The notes beneath the pieces were generated by a model that saw only the letters and a program-made list of their open reading frames with translations, did not search any database and had not been told where the DNA came from. Below are positions 6,852 to 9,737 of a DNA stretch of 9,737 nucleotides, piece after piece (position 1 is the first letter of the stretch; every line of letters starts with the position of its first letter). The stretch is from G963674685 sp964591275 (lineage in GTDB: Bacteria; Lernaellota; Lernaellaia; JACKCT01). The stretch covers positions 1 to 9,737 of the forward strand of contig CAZQAE010000126.1 of NCBI GenBank assembly GCA_964591275.1. The letters run 5' to 3'. The translations under genes and the position numbers were made by a program.

Positions 6852-8117
6852 TCATTGCCGGAAGTTGGAAATATCATTCCCCGCGTCCGCTGCGGCCGGC
6901 GCCGTGCTCTTTCGACCAAGAAACACCTCGGAGAGCATCAGCGATATTCGGTCGAGAGTTTTTGCGACCCCGACATTGAAAGGCAGCGAACGTCCTGTTT
7001 CAAGAGATTTTTTAAAGGTCGGTCCGTCAGGGTTATGGGCAAACCAGGGATCGCCAAGCACGAGCCTGTTCACGGGCAATAGCGAGTTTTGCTGAAGTTT
7101 TTTCCGCTGCGTGTCTGCGGAAAATAATCGAAAAAGAAATTCATCCACCCTCTCATGGCCGTTTTTCGCCAGGACGAAAGACCACCCGCCGATCAGCGTT
7201 GCGCCGGGATTATCCCCGAATCCTGGGAGCGGCAGAGAGACGATAACATCCGAGAAGCGACTTTGTTTTTTCAACATGCCCCGCTCCCAGCTTCCCCCCA
7301 GCGTCATCCCGTATGCGCCGCCGGCCAGGCCCGAAAACACATCGTTTGTCTCAAGTGACGCTGCCGTATCCGGCGCAAGGTTTTCAGTAGCGAAGCCGCG
7401 CAAATACTCCATCGCCATTTGCGCCGCCTTTGCGTCGAAGGAGATTTGCCGCCACTCATCCGATATCCGTCCCCCAAAAGCGAAATACCAGGGCAAAAAA
7501 GCCAGGGACGACGTGGCGTTTTGTCCGGTGGCGAAAGCGAATCCAAAACGGCGCTGATTATCGCCAATATCTTCGCTCATTATCCGTGCGCATTTTTTCA
7601 GGATTTGCGCATTCCAAACTCCCACCACGCCGTGATTTTCTTTTATCAGATCCTGGCGCAACCAGAGCACGTAAGCATCCGCATCAAAAGGCACCGCCCA
7701 CAGACCTTGCGCCTCGCCGATCGATTCAAATATCGGCGGCAAAGCCTCCGCCTGAATTTTCGTCGCGAAATCCTGGCGAACCTTGCGTATCAGTCCGTCC
7801 GCAGCGAGCCGTCCGATCCATTCGTTGCGAACCAGAACCGCATCGGCAAACCCGCCTCTTTTGAGTCCCAAAACGATTTTCTGAAAAAGGTTCGACCGTT
7901 TCCCATATTGGGTTTCAGGCCTAATCGGCGCGTCTGGATTTTGCACATTCCAGGCTGATATCGCCTCGGCCATCGACGGAATCGCCGTCGGCGAATACCA
8001 GGAAGGAAGCACCACGCGAATCATCCCGGCGTTTCCATTTTCCTCGGTCATCCTTGAACATCCGACTATCGCCGCCGAAATGCACAGGCAGAGGATTGCA
8101 TAATCCTTAAACTTCAA
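6852..8117 (-). CDS. ABC importer solute-binding lipoprotein (family 1, sugar type)
   Basis: This 421-residue protein would capture the substrate outside the inner membrane and deliver it to the two permeases encoded just upstream. A short signal peptide ends in the lipobox AIVGC with Cys20 as the lipid anchor. The mature part follows the UgpB/MalE-like plan: RVVLPSWYSP in the first strand, GLWAVPFDADAYVLWLRQDL in the middle, then GAYGMTLGGSWE and LIGGWSFVLAKNG. The start is a TTG at 8117. GGAG lies 5 nt before it, and the codon overlaps the end of the preceding permease by 11 nt, so translation is probably coupled. The next ATG would remove the signal peptide. The C-terminus (FLGRKSTAPAAADAGNDI) looks complete, so the adjacent insertion sequence did not truncate it. 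The substrate is probably a sugar or glycoside but cannot be specified. Confidence 0.9.
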   Translation of the reverse strand: MKFKDYAILCLCISAAIVGCSRMTEENGNAGMIRVVLPSWYSPTAIPSMAEAISAWNVQNPDAPIRPETQYGKRSNLFQKIVLGLKRGGFADAVLVRNEWIGRLAADGLIRKVRQDFATKIQAEALPPIFESIGEAQGLWAVPFDADAYVLWLRQDLIKENHGVVGVWNAQILKKCARIMSEDIGDNQRRFGFAFATGQNATSSLAFLPWYFAFGGRISDEWRQISFDAKAAQMAMEYLRGFATENLAPDTAASLETNDVFSGLAGGAYGMTLGGSWERGMLKKQSRFSDVIVSLPLPGFGDNPGATLIGGWSFVLAKNGHERVDEFLFRLFSADTQRKKLQQNSLLPVNRLVLGDPWFAHNPDGPTFKKSLETGRSLPFNVGVAKTLDRISLMLSEVFLGRKSTAPAAADAGNDISNFRQ

Positions 8118-8910
8118 TGTCTCTCCAAAGTTTTCGCCGAAATATCACGAAAAGAATCACCACCGGAAAAACGGAAAGGACCATGAATGCCGCCACATGC
8201 CCCTGTTCGAATCCGTGCTCGCTGAAATATCGGTAGAGGCCAACCGTCATTGTCATTTTTTGCGGCTTTTCCAGCAGAAGATAGGGAAGGAAGAAAGTGT
8301 TCCATGACTGGATGAAAAGCAAAAGCCCCGCCGCCAGAATACCGGGGCCAGCCAGCGGCAGCGTGACGCGTAGCATCGCCTGACGCCGCGTCAACCCGTC
8401 AACCTGCGCGGCGTATTCCAGTTTCTCGGGAACATTTTTGAACGCCGCCAGCAAAATAATGACGGCGAAGGTTACGCCGCCGCTTTTTATCAGAGCCACG
8501 AATAAAAGGCTGTTGAAAGCGTGGACAATCTCCGCCGCCCGATAAATCGCCGCCATACTCGCCATCCCCGGGACAAGGTGCAGCAAAAGGCAGCTCGTCA
8601 AAATCAGATCACGACCCCGAAATCGATGCCGCGCCAAACCGTATGCCCCCATCGACCCCAGCGCCAGTGCGATGAAGGTCGATGCGACGCAAACCACCAG
8701 CGTGTTGCCAAGCTGCACCCAGAAACGACCGTCGCTGAGGATGTCGAGATAATGCCCCGCCGTTAGACTCTCCGGCGCAAGCGTTGGCGGCCAGGCGTGC
8801 ATTTGCACTTCAGGCGTCACGGACAAACGCAAAAGCCACAGCATCGGCATCAGGGCGAAGATCACAATGATAGCCGCAACAATCCGGGGAAGGGTCTTGC
8901 CGTTTTTCAT
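8107..8910 (-). CDS. ABC sugar transporter permease, MalG-like
   Basis: The 267-residue inner-membrane permease starts at ATG 8910, whose ATGA overlaps the TGA of the upstream permease gene. About six membrane segments are visible, beginning at residues 9-28. The cytoplasmic coupling loop reads LEYAAQVDG (164-172) followed by RVTLPL (181-186), the EAA motif that docks on the ATPase. The usual second Glu is Tyr166. WNTFFLPYLLL (203-213) is typical of MalG-type subunits of the CUT1 carbohydrate importers. It pairs with the MalF-like permease and the binding protein of the same operon. An open frame in the same register continues far upstream of 8910, but its composition there is that of an out-of-frame reading of the other permease, so ATG 8910 is the true start. 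Confidence 0.9.
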   Translation of the reverse strand: MKNGKTLPRIVAAIIVIFALMPMLWLLRLSVTPEVQMHAWPPTLAPESLTAGHYLDILSDGRFWVQLGNTLVVCVASTFIALALGSMGAYGLARHRFRGRDLILTSCLLLHLVPGMASMAAIYRAAEIVHAFNSLLFVALIKSGGVTFAVIILLAAFKNVPEKLEYAAQVDGLTRRQAMLRVTLPLAGPGILAAGLLLFIQSWNTFFLPYLLLEKPQKMTMTVGLYRYFSEHGFEQGHVAAFMVLSVFPVVILFVIFRRKLWRDIEV

Positions 8911-9737
8911 GTCGCACGCCTGCGTAGTCGCAATAGCAGCATCATGAAAACCGCGTAGGACAGCAGCACAACAACGCCCTGCGCCGCCGCGTATCCAAGC
9001 TCGAAATCGCCGGAGAATGCCGTGCGATAGGCATAGAGGGAAACAAACTCCGTTGCGCCGAGCGGTCCGCCTCCCGTCAATGCGAAAGGCAGCGCAAAGG
9101 CGATAAAGGAATAAAGAAACACTAAAAGCAGGTTGACGGCGACCAGTCGGGATTGATGCGGCCAGATAATGCTGTGAAATATTTGCGGGAATCTCGCCCC
9201 ATCGACTTTTGCCGCGCTGAGCAAAGTTCGCGGCAGCGAGGCCAGGCCCGCCATCTGAAGCATCGCGGAAAAAGCCAGGCCGCGCCACAGGCTCGCCATC
9301 CACAAAACGCCCATCGCCGCCGTGGCGCTGGATCGATAAAGCAATCGCGGCAAGCCCAAACCTTGAAGCGCCATATTCAAAAGGCCGTTTGACTCGTGGC
9401 AAAAGCCTATCCAAATCAGTGCAACCGCGAGTTCCGACAGCACCCACGGCAAAAGCAGCGCAGTCTGCGAAATCGTCCGGGCGCCGGAATGCGCGCGCAG
9501 AGCCAGAGCGATTCCAAAACCGACGCCGACGTTGAGGCCCGCAACGCCGAGGGCGAAAACGATGCCGACCAAAACACTGCCGCCGAATCCCGGATCCGTG
9601 AGCGCCCGCAGGTAATTGGCCAATCCCGTAAAATCGCCGGCGCTCCCCGGCGTGGCATTCGTCAAGGAAAGGAAAGCGGCGTAAACCAGCGGCAATCCCC
9701 ACACGACAGCGGCCAATCCCAAAGCCGGAAGAACGTA
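8907..9737 (-). CDS. ABC sugar transporter permease, MalF-like (N-terminus beyond right edge)
   Basis: The frame is open to the window edge, giving 276 visible residues that begin YVLPALGLAAVVWGLPLVY, the first membrane helix of this family. Probably only a short N-terminal piece is missing. A TTG at 9722 is an internal codon rather than a start, since the helix continues above it. Six membrane segments are seen. The coupling loop SAAKVDGARFPQIFHSIIWP (174-193) is the EAA motif with Ser in place of the usual Glu and WP in place of LP. LTGGGPLGATEF near residue 220 is a MalF/UgpA hallmark. It ends in an ATGA overlap with the MalG-like gene. With the binding protein it forms the uptake system. 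The ATP-binding subunit is not in the window. Confidence 0.88.
   Translation of the reverse strand, partial: YVLPALGLAAVVWGLPLVYAAFLSLTNATPGSAGDFTGLANYLRALTDPGFGGSVLVGIVFALGVAGLNVGVGFGIALALRAHSGARTISQTALLLPWVLSELAVALIWIGFCHESNGLLNMALQGLGLPRLLYRSSATAAMGVLWMASLWRGLAFSAMLQMAGLASLPRTLLSAAKVDGARFPQIFHSIIWPHQSRLVAVNLLLVFLYSFIAFALPFALTGGGPLGATEFVSLYAYRTAFSGDFELGYAAAQGVVVLLSYAVFMMLLLRLRRRAT

Noticed and set aside
7100..7124. Perfect 8-bp stem TTTTCCGC/GCGGAAAA with a 9-nt loop
   Set aside because: It lies inside the solute-binding protein gene with no U-tract after it on either strand, so it is not a convincing terminator.
8911..9702. A long minus-strand open frame extending the MalG-like gene to about 531 codons, suggesting a fusion protein
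   Set aside because: The extra N-terminal part is Arg/Gly/Phe-rich with no family match, and is an out-of-frame reading of the MalF-like permease. The ATGA overlap at 8907-8910 explains the true boundary.

Overview
The window looks like bacterial chromosome from a Gram-negative-type organism with moderately high GC. It carries two predicted lipoproteins with lipoboxes and tightly overlapping operon genes, and uses TTG as well as ATG starts. One lipoprotein has an aspartate tract directly after its lipidated Cys. I associate that style with deltaproteobacterial or Myxococcota-like genomes, but this is from memory and no marker gene here settles the taxonomy. I see no tRNA, rRNA, CRISPR array or origin.

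Layout from left to right. (1) Positions 1-827, minus strand: the 5' part of a multi-spanning membrane protein whose periplasmic tail looks like a beta-propeller; it runs off the left edge. (2) Positions 828-1029: a divergent intergenic region with several inverted repeats. (3) Positions 1030-4392, plus strand: two consecutive GT-C-type (PMT/ArnT-like) integral membrane glycosyltransferase candidates. (4) Positions 4393-4548: a convergent junction with a strong 10-bp GC hairpin. (5) Positions 4549-5610, minus strand: a secreted lipoprotein with a signal peptide, a 46-residue Asp-rich tract and two similar domains. (6) About 5732-6820: an IS630-family insertion with an intact-length transposase but two of its three catalytic acids replaced. 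(7) Positions 6852-9737, minus strand: a carbohydrate-type ABC importer operon, reading MalF-like permease (cut by the right edge), MalG-like permease, solute-binding lipoprotein.

The left half is probably an envelope-glycan or lipid-linked sugar transfer module. The right half is a sugar uptake operon whose ATPase is not in the window. The insertion sequence and the Asp-rich lipoprotein lie downstream of the importer on the same strand, so read-through from the importer operon could reach the transposase. No complete novel multi-gene system is evident. The points most worth a second look are the Asp-tract lipoprotein with its internal duplication, the catalytically altered transposase, and the membrane/propeller protein at the left edge.
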